Source: SYAN01 sp049459795
Lineage (GTDB): Bacteria > Actinomycetota > Actinomycetes > Nanopelagicales > Nanopelagicaceae
DNA: 41,981 nt
Reading direction: 5' to 3'
Assembly (NCBI GenBank): GCA_049459795.1
Contig: JBMUDS010000005.1
Coordinates: forward strand, 1-41,981
Both the position numbers and the translations under genes were made by a program. This document shows positions 31,831-38,225 of the stretch, one piece after another (position 1 is the stretch's first letter; each line of letters starts with the position of its first letter). The notes below the pieces were generated by a model. The model worked only from the letters and a program-made list of their open reading frames with translations, had not been told where the DNA came from and did not search any database.

Positions 31831-33192
31831 TTAACGGCTTCGCTTTGCTCGCTTCGGTCCGCGATCACTTGAAGTTCTTGATCCATGAGAACTCCGTGAC
31901 GAACCAGAACCTGGCCGGGAGCCATAACTTCTCTTTCGATTTCGGTTTTCCCCAGTTCGGCGCTTCGCTGAAGGTCTCGCCGCAGGTTCAGCCCTCTCGA
32001 TACGAGTCGGGATACCGGAAGGCTTTCGGGCACCAGTGATCTCGACCAACTTCTCATCCATTGGCTTGACAGCCATCACCCAATTTTCGATACCGGCGCG
32101 CAGCATGATGCCGTTGATCTCGCGTTGTTGTTGATGGGTTGCAAGGGTTACCACTCGCCCACTACTTCCTGCGCGCGCGGTTCGACCTGAGCGGTGGAGG
32201 TAATCCTTGTGATCTGCTGGGGCATCAAAGTGAACTACGAGATCAATTCCATCGACATGAATTCCACGAGCTGCGACATCGGTTGCAACGAGAACCGCTG
32301 AATCGCTGGCCTTGAAATCAGCGAGCGTCTTGGTTCGAACTGCCTGAGTCTTACCGCCATGCAATGCACCGACATTGACACCAACGCTTGAGAGCTTCTT
32401 CGCGAGACGATCAGCGCCGTGCTTGGTGCGGACGAAGAAGATCGACTTACCTTCCCGTGATGCAATCTGATTTGAGATATCGCCCTTATCGGTTGGACTC
32501 ATGACGAGCACGTAATGATCGGAACGCTCTTTAGTTCCCTCAATCTCTTCGACAGTGTGCGTACGAGGATCCGTGAGGAATTGTCGGACTAGGCCGTCAA
32601 CGCCTCGGTCGAGGGTTGCGGAGAAGAGGAATCTCTGTCCACCAGGCTTTGCCGCACTCAGGATTTGGCGGACCGCTGGAAGGAATCCCATATCTGCCAT
32701 CTGGTCTGCCTCATCAAGAACGACGATCTCAAGTTCATCAAGGCGAACATCGCCACGTTGCATCAAGTCCATGAGTCGACCAGGGGTTGCGACAAGGATC
32801 GAGGTTGAATTCTTGAGCGCTGTGATTTGATTTCCAAATCCCATACCGCCTGCGATCACGACTGTCTTTTGACCGACAGCGCGAGCGAGAGGTGAGAGGA
32901 CCTCGTTGATCTGTTGTGCGAGCTCTCGAGTAGGAGCAAGGACAAGCGCAAGTGGCTTCTTTGGCTTCGCTTTCTTGCCATTGAGGTTATTGAGGAGCGC
33001 GAGCCCGAAGGCCAGCGTCTTTCCAGAGCCGGTCTGGCCGCGACCAAGGACATCATGTCCTGCGAGGGCATCAGGAAGGGTTGCTGCCTGAATCGGGAAT
33101 GGAGCGGTGATTCCTTGTTTTGCGAGCGCATCAACAAGCGGAGCAGAGAGTCCGAGCGCGCTAAAGGAAGGTTGAATTTGCGTTGTAATCAT
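31831..33192 (-). CDS. DEAD-box RNA helicase
   Basis: A 453-aa RNA helicase with all core motifs: the Q motif in FPIQAAT, GQTGSGKT (I), PTRELAQQ (Ia), DEAD (II), SAT (III), VATDVAARG (V) and HRSGRTARAG (VI). After the core, about 60 residues form a basic Arg/Ser/Gly-rich tail (GSRPGSGSSRSSHGSRTSS) that would bind RNA non-specifically, as in cold-shock helicases. I chose the ATG at 33192 (ITTQIQPSFSALGL); an ATG at 33213 adds seven residues. No ribosome site or matching -10 is clear. The upstream 150 bp contain a 16-bp palindrome. Confidence 0.94.
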   Translation of the reverse strand: MITTQIQPSFSALGLSAPLVDALAKQGITAPFPIQAATLPDALAGHDVLGRGQTGSGKTLAFGLALLNNLNGKKAKPKKPLALVLAPTRELAQQINEVLSPLARAVGQKTVVIAGGMGFGNQITALKNSTSILVATPGRLMDLMQRGDVRLDELEIVVLDEADQMADMGFLPAVRQILSAAKPGGQRFLFSATLDRGVDGLVRQFLTDPRTHTVEEIEGTKERSDHYVLVMSPTDKGDISNQIASREGKSIFFVRTKHGADRLAKKLSSVGVNVGALHGGKTQAVRTKTLADFKASDSAVLVATDVAARGIHVDGIDLVVHFDAPADHKDYLHRSGRTARAGSSGRVVTLATHQQQREINGIMLRAGIENWVMAVKPMDEKLVEITGARKPSGIPTRIERAEPAARPSAKRRTGENRNRKRSYGSRPGSGSSRSSHGSRTSSDRGPKRAKRSR

Positions 33193-33303
33193 GTAAAAGA
33201 ACAAACCAATCATCTCGACATGTATGTCTCGATGTGGCTTTGATGAAGCTACGAAAAGATTAAGACCTACATATAAGCCCGCATCTGGGGCTTTCGTTGT
33301 TAG

Positions 33304-33319
33304 CGATGCAATTGCATCG
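33304..33319. repeat. 16-bp perfect palindrome upstream of the helicase gene
   Basis: CGATGCAATTGCATCG, 112 bp before the helicase start and 48 bp after the GNAT stop. A weak hairpin (AGCCC/GGGCT, 33278-33294) lies between it and the helicase. It may be an operator, or part of a 3'-end structure of the GNAT-TipAS transcript. Confidence 0.45.
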
Positions 33320-33366
33320 ATGGGCTAAGGGTAACTGATGATCACTTATCGACCTAATCGCATGAA

Positions 33367-33912
33367 CTAACGCGCGCCATGGGTGAATTTCGCAGAATCT
33401 CTGATCATTCTCTGGAAAAAACGTCCTGGGCGGCGCGTGCTCGGCTGTAGCTCACCCATCCTCTCAAAGCCAATCTGTTCATATGATTCGATCGCATCAA
33501 TATTGTCGGCAAACACTCCAAGGCCCTGAATGGTCCAACCTCTCTCTCTCGCATGCTCATCGAGATAGTTGATGAGGCGTCTCATGACACCTTTGCCGCG
33601 AAACTCAGGATGGACCCAACAACCGCCCACCCAACAGGTGGCGCCAAAGTCGCCTTCAAGATTCTCGACAGAGAGAACTGCGATATCACGATTGCCCATC
33701 ACGCCAGCGAGATATGTGAATTGCTCAAACTTCGCTCGCCACTCGCTCTCTCCCCACATCTCTTCTGCATCGGGGTCGCCGCCAAAGGCTTCCGGACTTT
33801 CGTTGAGTGAAGCAAGGCGTAAAGCTCGAAGCCGCTGCCATTGATCCGGGTTTAGTTCCTTAACCTCGAAGGATCCAGTCACTTCATTGAGCCATGATCG
33901 CGTCGTGGACAT
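33367..33912 (-). CDS. GNAT family N-acetyltransferase
   Basis: A 181-aa Gcn5-related acetyltransferase. The acetyl-CoA motif A is in GGCWVHPEFRGKGVMRRLINYLDEHARERGW near residues 100-130, followed by LGVFADNIDAIESYEQIGFERMGE (motif B). The N terminus (RLRALRLASLNESPEAFGGDPDAE) resembles the RimI-like/phosphinothricin or aminoglycoside-type group. The acceptor is unknown. The gene overlaps the end of the TipAS gene by 29 bp, so they form one transcription unit, perhaps against an antimicrobial. Confidence 0.88.
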   Translation of the reverse strand: MSTTRSWLNEVTGSFEVKELNPDQWQRLRALRLASLNESPEAFGGDPDAEEMWGESEWRAKFEQFTYLAGVMGNRDIAVLSVENLEGDFGATCWVGGCWVHPEFRGKGVMRRLINYLDEHARERGWTIQGLGVFADNIDAIESYEQIGFERMGELQPSTRRPGRFFQRMIRDSAKFTHGAR

Positions 33913-34246
33913 ATTGAGCTAGACCTCGGACTCGACCGTCGTAATACGCCTTGAATCGTAGATCTTCCAGATACATGAGTGCTAGGTTCTTTTGCATCTC
34001 CACAGAGCAGTCATAGAACCACTTTGTAATGGCCTCGCGATGAGCGATAACCGCATTCTGTGCCTGCTCTGAATCGATGGCCAAACCATTACCAAAAGCA
34101 TGTGCGAATAATTCGGTGGCAGCTTCTTGGTCAGCCTTGGCGGCATCCATATCTTCTTTTGAGTACTTGGCGGTTCTGGTGCTTGATTGCTTATATGCGT
34201 CAGTATCGCCCCACCGTTCGCGTACCTCTGTTTCGTATTGATTCAC
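33884..34246 (-). CDS. Stand-alone TipAS antibiotic-recognition domain protein
   Basis: A 120-aa globin-like helical domain of the TipAS family (PF07739). The conserved opening EVRERWGDTDAYKQSSTRTAKYSKEDMD and C-terminal DLRFKAYYDGRVRGLAQYVHDAI are clear. In Streptomyces TipA this domain binds thiostrepton-like peptides and is fused to a MerR-type DNA-binding domain; here only the binding half exists. It may sequester an antibiotic, or be a MerR remnant. The GTG at 34246 is 6 nt after TAGACT. It overlaps the GNAT gene. Confidence 0.9.
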   Translation of the reverse strand: MNQYETEVRERWGDTDAYKQSSTRTAKYSKEDMDAAKADQEAATELFAHAFGNGLAIDSEQAQNAVIAHREAITKWFYDCSVEMQKNLALMYLEDLRFKAYYDGRVRGLAQYVHDAIMAQ

Positions 34247-34252
34247 ATCTCA

Positions 34253-34258
34253 AGTCTA
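34253..34258 (-). promoter_or_regulatory. -10 element TAGACT, leaderless TipAS gene
   Basis: TAGACT on the minus strand, 6 nt, then GTG at 34246. Confidence 0.6.
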
Positions 34259-34323
34259 TTGGTACTCGATTATGAAACTGGAGATACCTTCGCTCTATCG
34301 GTAGTCAGAGCAAGAACAGGAGT

Positions 34324-34353
34324 TTTCCCTTTCTGGGAGTTGCTAAAGGGAAA
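34324..34353. terminator. Hairpin TTTCCCTTT/AAAGGGAAA in the tRNA 3' flank
   Basis: A 9-bp perfect inverted repeat with a 12-nt loop, directly next to a second hairpin at 34357. Neither has a U-run outside the stem. This is the outermost of three hairpins downstream of the minus-strand tRNA. Confidence 0.4.
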
Positions 34354-34356
34354 GCG

Positions 34357-34385
34357 AAATGGACCTGAATGAATCAGGTCCATTT
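34357..34385. terminator. Hairpin AAATGGACCTGA/TCAGGTCCATTT
   Basis: A 12-bp perfect stem with a 5-nt loop. A-T pairs at its base give a short U-run on both strands, so it could act as a bidirectional terminator between the tRNA and the TipAS gene. Confidence 0.55.
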
Positions 34386-34451
34386 CTGCGTCACCTACTA
34401 GGCGAGATTAATCTTGCAGGGGCTTTACCTGACACTGCGGGTCTTCTTCTG

Positions 34452-34500
34452 AAAAGTCAGCGGTCGCTAATGAGGATGTCAAAGTCCTCTGACCGCTGAC
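34452..34500 (-). terminator. Terminator downstream of the tRNA
   Basis: On the minus strand, GTCAGCGGTC and GACCGCTGAC pair over 10 bp. Inside is a second stem (GAGGA/TCCTC), and TTTT follows. It lies 13 bp after the tRNA 3' end and fits an intrinsic terminator. Confidence 0.7.
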
Positions 34501-34512
34501 CTTCTTTGACGC

Positions 34513-34583
34513 TGGAGGAAACGGGAATCGAACCCGTGCCATTTGACTGACGATCAATCGTGCTACCACTACACCATTCCCCC
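34513..34583 (-). tRNA. tRNA-like gene, predicted anticodon GTC (Asp), atypical
   Basis: Seventy-one nt on the minus strand fold into a cloverleaf. Acceptor GGGGGAA pairs with TTCCTCC (one G-T pair), with discriminator A. The D-arm is GTGT/GGTAGCAC-like. The T-arm ACGGG-TTCGATT-CCCGT is perfect. The anticodon stem has four pairs (TTGA/TCAA) plus an A-A mismatch, and the loop is TCGTCAG, which puts GTC at 34-36 but C instead of the nearly universal U at position 33. No CCA is encoded. The D-arm sequence TGGTGTAGTGGTAGCAC resembles bacterial tRNA-Gln. It may be a degenerate or recombined tRNA; the isotype is uncertain. Confidence 0.7.
34540..34558 (-). repeat. tRNA anticodon arm, first copy of a 19-nt inverted duplication
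   Basis: Read on the minus strand, ATTGATCGTCAGTCAAATG covers the whole anticodon stem-loop. The same 19 bases occur on the plus strand at 34696-34714, i.e. in inverted orientation. Confidence 0.85.
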
Positions 34584-34660
34584 AGGTGCAAACTCTCTTG
34601 TAAAGCAATTCTTCCGATGGAGCATGCAAGGGCTTGATGTGCACACTCTGAACGTGTGAA

Positions 34661-34698
34661 AATGAAAAAGGACCTACATCTGTAGGCCCTTTTTCATT
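34661..34698. terminator. Long bidirectional hairpin between the tRNA and the ABC-F gene
   Basis: AATGAAAAAGG-A-CCTACA, loop TC, TGTAGG-C-CCTTTTTCATT: a 17-bp stem with one A-C mismatch and A5/T5 tracts at the outside. It would be a strong intrinsic terminator in both directions, so it insulates the tRNA from the ABC-F gene. Confidence 0.75.
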
Positions 34699-34714
34699 GA
34701 TCGTCAGTCAAATG
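34696..34714 (+). repeat. Second copy of the tRNA anticodon arm (inverted)
   Basis: ATTGATCGTCAGTCAAATG, identical over 19 nt to the anticodon arm of the tRNA-like gene but on the other strand. It begins inside the last 3 bp of the long hairpin. Its size and position match anticodon-loop attachment cores of tyrosine recombinases, but the inverted orientation is unusual. Confidence 0.8.
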
Positions 34715-34754
34715 CAGTTGTAGCATAACATGATTGCTCTCAAAGAATCAGGAT

Positions 34755-34760
34755 TACTCT
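34755..34760 (+). promoter_or_regulatory. Possible -10 element TACTCT of the ABC-F gene
   Basis: TACTCT, 8 nt, then ATG at 34769. The spacing is one base longer than in the other leaderless genes, so this call is weaker. Confidence 0.35.
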
Positions 34761-34768
34761 GGTCTCCT

Positions 34769-36538
34769 ATGGCGCGAAACGTCATCAACATGGAAAAGGT
34801 TTCTAAGGCCTTTGGTATTCGCCCATTACTTGAAGATGTCTCTCTCGGCGTATCGGAGGGAGAGCGAATTGGCATTGTGGGTCGCAATGGTGGCGGAAAA
34901 TCAACTCTTCTCAAGATCCTGGCTGAAGTCGAATCACCCGATGAAGGTCGAGTAGCGAAAGCTAATTGGGCCAGGTTAGGAATATTGAGTCAGTTTGATT
35001 CCATCGAAGGCGATGCGATCGTTCGAAATGTTCTGATCGGTGATAGCCAGATACATGAATGGGCTGGCGATGCTCGGATACGAGAGATTCTTAACGGTCT
35101 GTTTGGCGGTCATGAATCAGAGTTGATGAATAGAACGTTCGGTTCGCTCTCCGGTGGTGAAAAGCGGCGAGTTGGAATAGCAAAACTCCTGATTCAGCCC
35201 TTGGACATTCTGTTGCTTGATGAGCCCACCAATCACCTTGATGTTGAAGGAGTTAATTGGCTAGCTACGCATCTACGCAGCCGAGGCGACTTAGCCCTTG
35301 TCGCAATAACACACGATCGATGGTTCTTAGACGAGGTCTCAGAGACCATGTGGGAAGTCATCGATGGCCGAGTTGAGGCTTACGAAGGCGGATATTCGGC
35401 TTATGTCCTCGCTAAGGCGGAGCGGATCAGGCAACAAGCAGCAGAAGATTCACGGAGAAACAACCTCATACGTAAGGAACTTGCATGGCTTAGGCGAGGC
35501 GCTCCGGCGCGGACATCGAAGCCGAAATTCCGAGTGGAAGCAGCGAATCAGCTGATCTCAGCCGAACCGGCTCCGCGTAATTCTGCACAACTTCTCAACT
35601 TTGCTGCGAACCGATTAGGGAACACAGTCTTCGAGATCCACAATGCTCGATTGGAAATTAGTGGAAATATATTGATCGATACCCTTAATTGGAGCATTGG
35701 ACCAGGCGATCGCATTGGGATCATCGGCGTCAATGGAGCCGGTAAGACCACGCTGATGCGGACGCTCGCGGGAGAACATCAGTTCAGTGCGGGAAAGATG
35801 AAGACTGGTGTGACTGTAAAGACCGCTTTCCTCTCTCAACACTTGCAGGAATTGGATCCTTCGCTTCGGGTGATCGGAGCAGTAGAGAAGGTAGCCCTCC
35901 AAGTCGGGCTCGGTGACGGTCGCGAGATCTCCGCATCGCAACTTTGTGAGCGACTCGGATTCGACTACGACGGTCAACAGCGGATGATTCGAGACCTCTC
36001 TGGTGGTGAGAAGCGCAGACTCCAATTGACTCGCCTCCTTATGGATAGTCCAAACGTCCTACTCTTGGATGAGCCGACCAACGACTTTGATGTAGAGACC
36101 CTCACAGCCCTGGAAGATTTGCTAGATACTTACGTGGGAGTTTTGTTGGTCATCTCTCACGATCGATATTTCCTCGAGCGCGTCTGCGATCGCTTTGCCG
36201 GCCTCATGGGAGATGGTTCGTTGCGAGATCTCCCTGGTGGAGTGGATGAGTATCTGGAGCTACGGAGCCACCAGGCTAAAGAAACTACTGAAGTTGCTCT
36301 CAAGAAGGGACCTTCGGACACTAAACAAGTGCAATTGACGAAGAAGGAAATTGCCAGGATTGAGAGAAAAATTGAGAAACTGAGAGACGAAGAGGCGGAA
36401 ATATTAGAAAGGCAAAGAATGGCAGCCTTTGACCATAAAGTCTTAGCAGAATGTGAAGTCACGTTGCAGGAAGTCCGGTCACAACTTGAACAGCTAGAGA
36501 ATGACTGGCTAGAACTAAGCATTGAATCTCGTAACTGA
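34769..36538 (+). CDS. ABC-F family ATPase (Uup-like/translation factor or antibiotic-resistance type)
   Basis: A 589-aa soluble protein with two ABC cassettes and no membrane domain. First cassette: GRNGGGKST, SLSGGEKRRVG, LLLDEPTNHLD. Second: GVNGAGKTT, DLSGGEKRR, LLLDEPTNDFD. A linker (P-site tRNA interaction motif region) lies around 240-300, and a basic/acidic coiled coil fills the last 80 residues (KKEIARIERKIEKLRDEE), as in Uup. ABC-F proteins bind the ribosomal E site; members give macrolide/lincosamide/pleuromutilin resistance or tune translation. The start at 34769 is chosen by homology; an ATG at 34730 adds 13 residues. Codon use is less GC-rich than in the core genes. Confidence 0.9.
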   Translation: MARNVINMEKVSKAFGIRPLLEDVSLGVSEGERIGIVGRNGGGKSTLLKILAEVESPDEGRVAKANWARLGILSQFDSIEGDAIVRNVLIGDSQIHEWAGDARIREILNGLFGGHESELMNRTFGSLSGGEKRRVGIAKLLIQPLDILLLDEPTNHLDVEGVNWLATHLRSRGDLALVAITHDRWFLDEVSETMWEVIDGRVEAYEGGYSAYVLAKAERIRQQAAEDSRRNNLIRKELAWLRRGAPARTSKPKFRVEAANQLISAEPAPRNSAQLLNFAANRLGNTVFEIHNARLEISGNILIDTLNWSIGPGDRIGIIGVNGAGKTTLMRTLAGEHQFSAGKMKTGVTVKTAFLSQHLQELDPSLRVIGAVEKVALQVGLGDGREISASQLCERLGFDYDGQQRMIRDLSGGEKRRLQLTRLLMDSPNVLLLDEPTNDFDVETLTALEDLLDTYVGVLLVISHDRYFLERVCDRFAGLMGDGSLRDLPGGVDEYLELRSHQAKETTEVALKKGPSDTKQVQLTKKEIARIERKIEKLRDEEAEILERQRMAAFDHKVLAECEVTLQEVRSQLEQLENDWLELSIESRN

Positions 36539-36560
36539 CCATCTAACGAGTGAGGGCTCC

Positions 36561-36992
36561 ATGGATCTAATTCGACAGGTTATCGTCTTCGACGCTTTAG
36601 ACGTTGATTCTGAAAGCAAGTTTTGGGCAAGGCTCCTAGGTGGAGTAGTCGTGAAAGACGAGGACGGGAAATGGGATTCAGTTATTGACGCTAATGGCGA
36701 ATGGGTCCTCGGGATTCAATTTTCCTCAAACCATGTACCGCCAAGCTGGCCAGACGGAGAACAGCAACAAGTTCACTTAGATTTTCACGTCGTCAATTTT
36801 GAAAAGGCTCATAAAGAAGTAATGGAATTGGGCGCCACATTGCTACAGGCATCAGAGGACTCGGGATCAGATCAGGGCTTTCAAGTCTATTCATCTCCAG
36901 CTGGACACCCATTTTGTCTTGGATGGGGGCATCCCAGCAAGAGTGAGTTACGTGCTTTTCTCGAGACGAAGAAGAAAAATGGTGCTCTATAG
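36561..36992 (+). CDS. VOC/glyoxalase-like domain protein
   Basis: A 143-aa single-module vicinal-oxygen-chelate protein of the Glyoxalase_6 type (DSESKFWARLLGG, VHLDFHVVNFEKAHKEVMELGATLL, VYSSPAGHPFCLGWG). Such proteins may be enzymes or bind and shield bleomycin-like drugs; the ligand is unknown. The start is ATG at 36561 with GAGGG upstream, 22 bp after the ABC-F stop, so it may be in the same transcript. Its last 6 bp overlap the convergent DUF2200 gene. Confidence 0.85.
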   Translation: MDLIRQVIVFDALDVDSESKFWARLLGGVVVKDEDGKWDSVIDANGEWVLGIQFSSNHVPPSWPDGEQQQVHLDFHVVNFEKAHKEVMELGATLLQASEDSGSDQGFQVYSSPAGHPFCLGWGHPSKSELRAFLETKKKNGAL

Positions 36993-37334
36993 GCCGGATC
37001 GAAGGATCTTTTCTAGTAGCCTTCCCTTAGCAAGCTCGTCGACCAATTTATCCATGTAACGGATCTTCTTCATCAAGGGATCTTGAATCTCGCTGATCTT
37101 CACACCACATATCGAACCAGTAATCGCTTTCGCATTTGGATGAATCTTTGCCGCCTTAAAAAATTCCCTGAAGGTTGTCCGACTCTTTAAGTGGCTTTTC
37201 AAAGCTCTCGCATCAAAACCGGTGAGCCAAGTGATTACCTTGATGAGTTCAGCTTCAGTGCGATTTTTGCGCACTACTTTATTTACATAATGTACGTAGA
37301 CGTCTGCTACAGGCATCTCAAAAACTTTGTGCAC
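36987..37334 (-). CDS. DUF2200 family protein
   Basis: A 115-aa protein matching DUF2200 (about 110-120 aa in all known members). Conserved pieces are VYVHYVNKVVRKNRTEAEL, ITWLTGFDARALKSHL, ITGSICGVKISEIQDPLMKKIRYMDKLVDELAKGRLLEKILR. Its function is unknown. It is patchily distributed in bacteria, which fits the accessory character of this stretch. The GTG start is 6 nt after TATTGT. Confidence 0.88.
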   Translation of the reverse strand: MHKVFEMPVADVYVHYVNKVVRKNRTEAELIKVITWLTGFDARALKSHLKSRTTFREFFKAAKIHPNAKAITGSICGVKISEIQDPLMKKIRYMDKLVDELAKGRLLEKILRSGL

Positions 37335-37340
37335 TGTCGA

Positions 37341-37346
37341 ACAATA
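37341..37346 (-). promoter_or_regulatory. -10 element TATTGT, leaderless DUF2200 gene
   Basis: TATTGT on the minus strand, 6 nt, then GTG at 37334. Confidence 0.5.
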
Positions 37347-37355
37347 GTATGAAGC

Positions 37356-37378
37356 GAAGAGTCGCCCTATAAGCCGGA
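37356..37378 (+). repeat. Copy of the rnpB 3' end (att-like direct repeat, distal copy)
   Basis: Twenty-three nt (GAAGAGTCGCCC, then TATAAGCCGGA) are identical, in the same orientation, to the 3' terminal 23 nt of rnpB at 38226-38248. No RNase P core accompanies it here. This is what integration at the 3' end of an RNA gene leaves behind. Confidence 0.9.
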
Positions 37379-37406
37379 GACGACATTGTTATGCGTGAGG
37401 TCGAGG

Positions 37407-37412
37407 TAAGAT
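37407..37412 (+). promoter_or_regulatory. -10 element TAAGAT, leaderless membrane-protein gene
   Basis: TAAGAT, 6 nt, then ATG at 37419. The same hexamer and spacing as tgt. Confidence 0.6.
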
Positions 37413-37418
37413 ACGAAT

Positions 37419-38033
37419 ATGTCTAGTAAAAGCTCCGAAAGCAGAAATCCGTCGAGAAAATTCGGACCCCTAAGTCGCGCGTCACAGTTTTTCTATACAA
37501 AGTCAAACCTGATCACCGCGTTGCTGGCCACCTCCGTCTTTGCCGGTTACCTTCTCTTTTTCCTCACGGGAAAGGGCAAGACTTTTGAAGTTGCCAACAG
37601 CAGTATTAAGTCACTCGGAACTTCGTTGGGCTTTGGTCAAGTAGAGATTCTTGCCTTCCTTGCAGAACGTTCTGATCAGATGATTAATGCCTACATTAAC
37701 TTCAATCAGGTTTGGGACTCTCTCTTTGCTTTGATCTACGGAGTTATGTATGTGGCCTGGGTGTCGATCTTGTTTAAGCCATATTCGAAAAAGGTTGGGG
37801 TTTTAAATCTGCTCCCATTTGCTCAAGTTCTCTTTGATTGGTTGGAGAACTTTTTCTTAGCCACTCTCTCAAAGCAGTATCTTGCAGACGGCACGATTTC
37901 TTCATCGACCGCTCTAATTGCTTCAACATCCTCAAGCATCAAGTGGGTATTTTCTCTTCTGGTCTATGGAGTGATTTTGGTTGGCATTGTTTTGCGGATA
38001 GTAGGAGCACTGAAGAAGCGAAGCCAGCGCTAG
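37419..38033 (+). CDS. Unrecognised four-helix membrane protein
   Basis: A 204-aa protein I cannot assign to a family. The N-terminal 25 residues are basic and Ser-rich. Hydrophobic helices are LITALLATSVFAGYLLFFL (about 31-50), VWDSLFALIYGVMYVAWVSILF (98-119), VGVLNLLPFAQVLFDWLENFFLATL (127-150) and VFSLLVYGVILVGIVLRIVGAL (177-198). The tail is KKRSQR. The layout resembles small inner-membrane proteins that partner with enzymes or act in superinfection immunity, but nothing proves it. It is the only gene between the two rnpB-end repeats. Leaderless promoter TAAGAT is 6 nt upstream. Confidence 0.8.
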   Translation: MSSKSSESRNPSRKFGPLSRASQFFYTKSNLITALLATSVFAGYLLFFLTGKGKTFEVANSSIKSLGTSLGFGQVEILAFLAERSDQMINAYINFNQVWDSLFALIYGVMYVAWVSILFKPYSKKVGVLNLLPFAQVLFDWLENFFLATLSKQYLADGTISSSTALIASTSSSIKWVFSLLVYGVILVGIVLRIVGALKKRSQR

Positions 38034-38059
38034 AAACGAATTGGTGCAGAGTAGATATT

Positions 38060-38075
38060 AAGAAGAGTTGCCCTA
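38060..38075 (+). repeat. Degenerate third copy of the rnpB-end repeat
   Basis: AAGAAGAGTTGCCCTA differs by one base from AAGAAGAGTCGCCCTA at the rnpB 3' end. It lies 150 bp from the rnpB copy, inside the putative element. Confidence 0.5.
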
Positions 38076-38090
38076 GTTCCAAACTATTTC

Positions 38091-38130
38091 TTGTCCACGA
38101 TTTTGCCCATTTGTCCATTTTCTTGCCCAC
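38091..38130. repeat. Tandem 20-nt imperfect repeats (iteron-like)
   Basis: Two adjacent units, TTGTCCACGATTTTGCCCAT and TTGTCCATTTTCTTGCCCAC, agree at about 15 of 20 positions. They lie in the AT-rich gap between the membrane-protein gene and rnpB. Confidence 0.6.
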
Positions 38131-38173
38131 AGAAAACGACAAAAATATCCAAGGTCTTGCATAAAACTAAACA

Positions 38174-38185
38174 CTTATGCATAAG
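38174..38185. repeat. 12-bp palindrome CTTATGCATAAG
   Basis: A perfect palindrome between the tandem repeats and the rnpB 3' end. Together with those repeats it gives this 190-bp gap a protein-binding-site look. Confidence 0.45.
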
Positions 38186-38225
38186 CAAATGAGCGCAGAT
38201 TTACGTCACGCATACTAAAAATAAA

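Larger units (their letters stand above)
37379..38225. mobile_element. Putative small element or remnant inserted at the rnpB 3' end
   Basis: About 850 bp flanked by the two 23-nt direct repeats. It contains one membrane-protein gene, tandem 20-nt repeats, a 12-bp palindrome and a degenerate third copy of the repeat, but no integrase. Base composition is visibly more AT-rich than the core genes. It may be a passenger or deletion remnant of a larger element. Confidence 0.5.
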
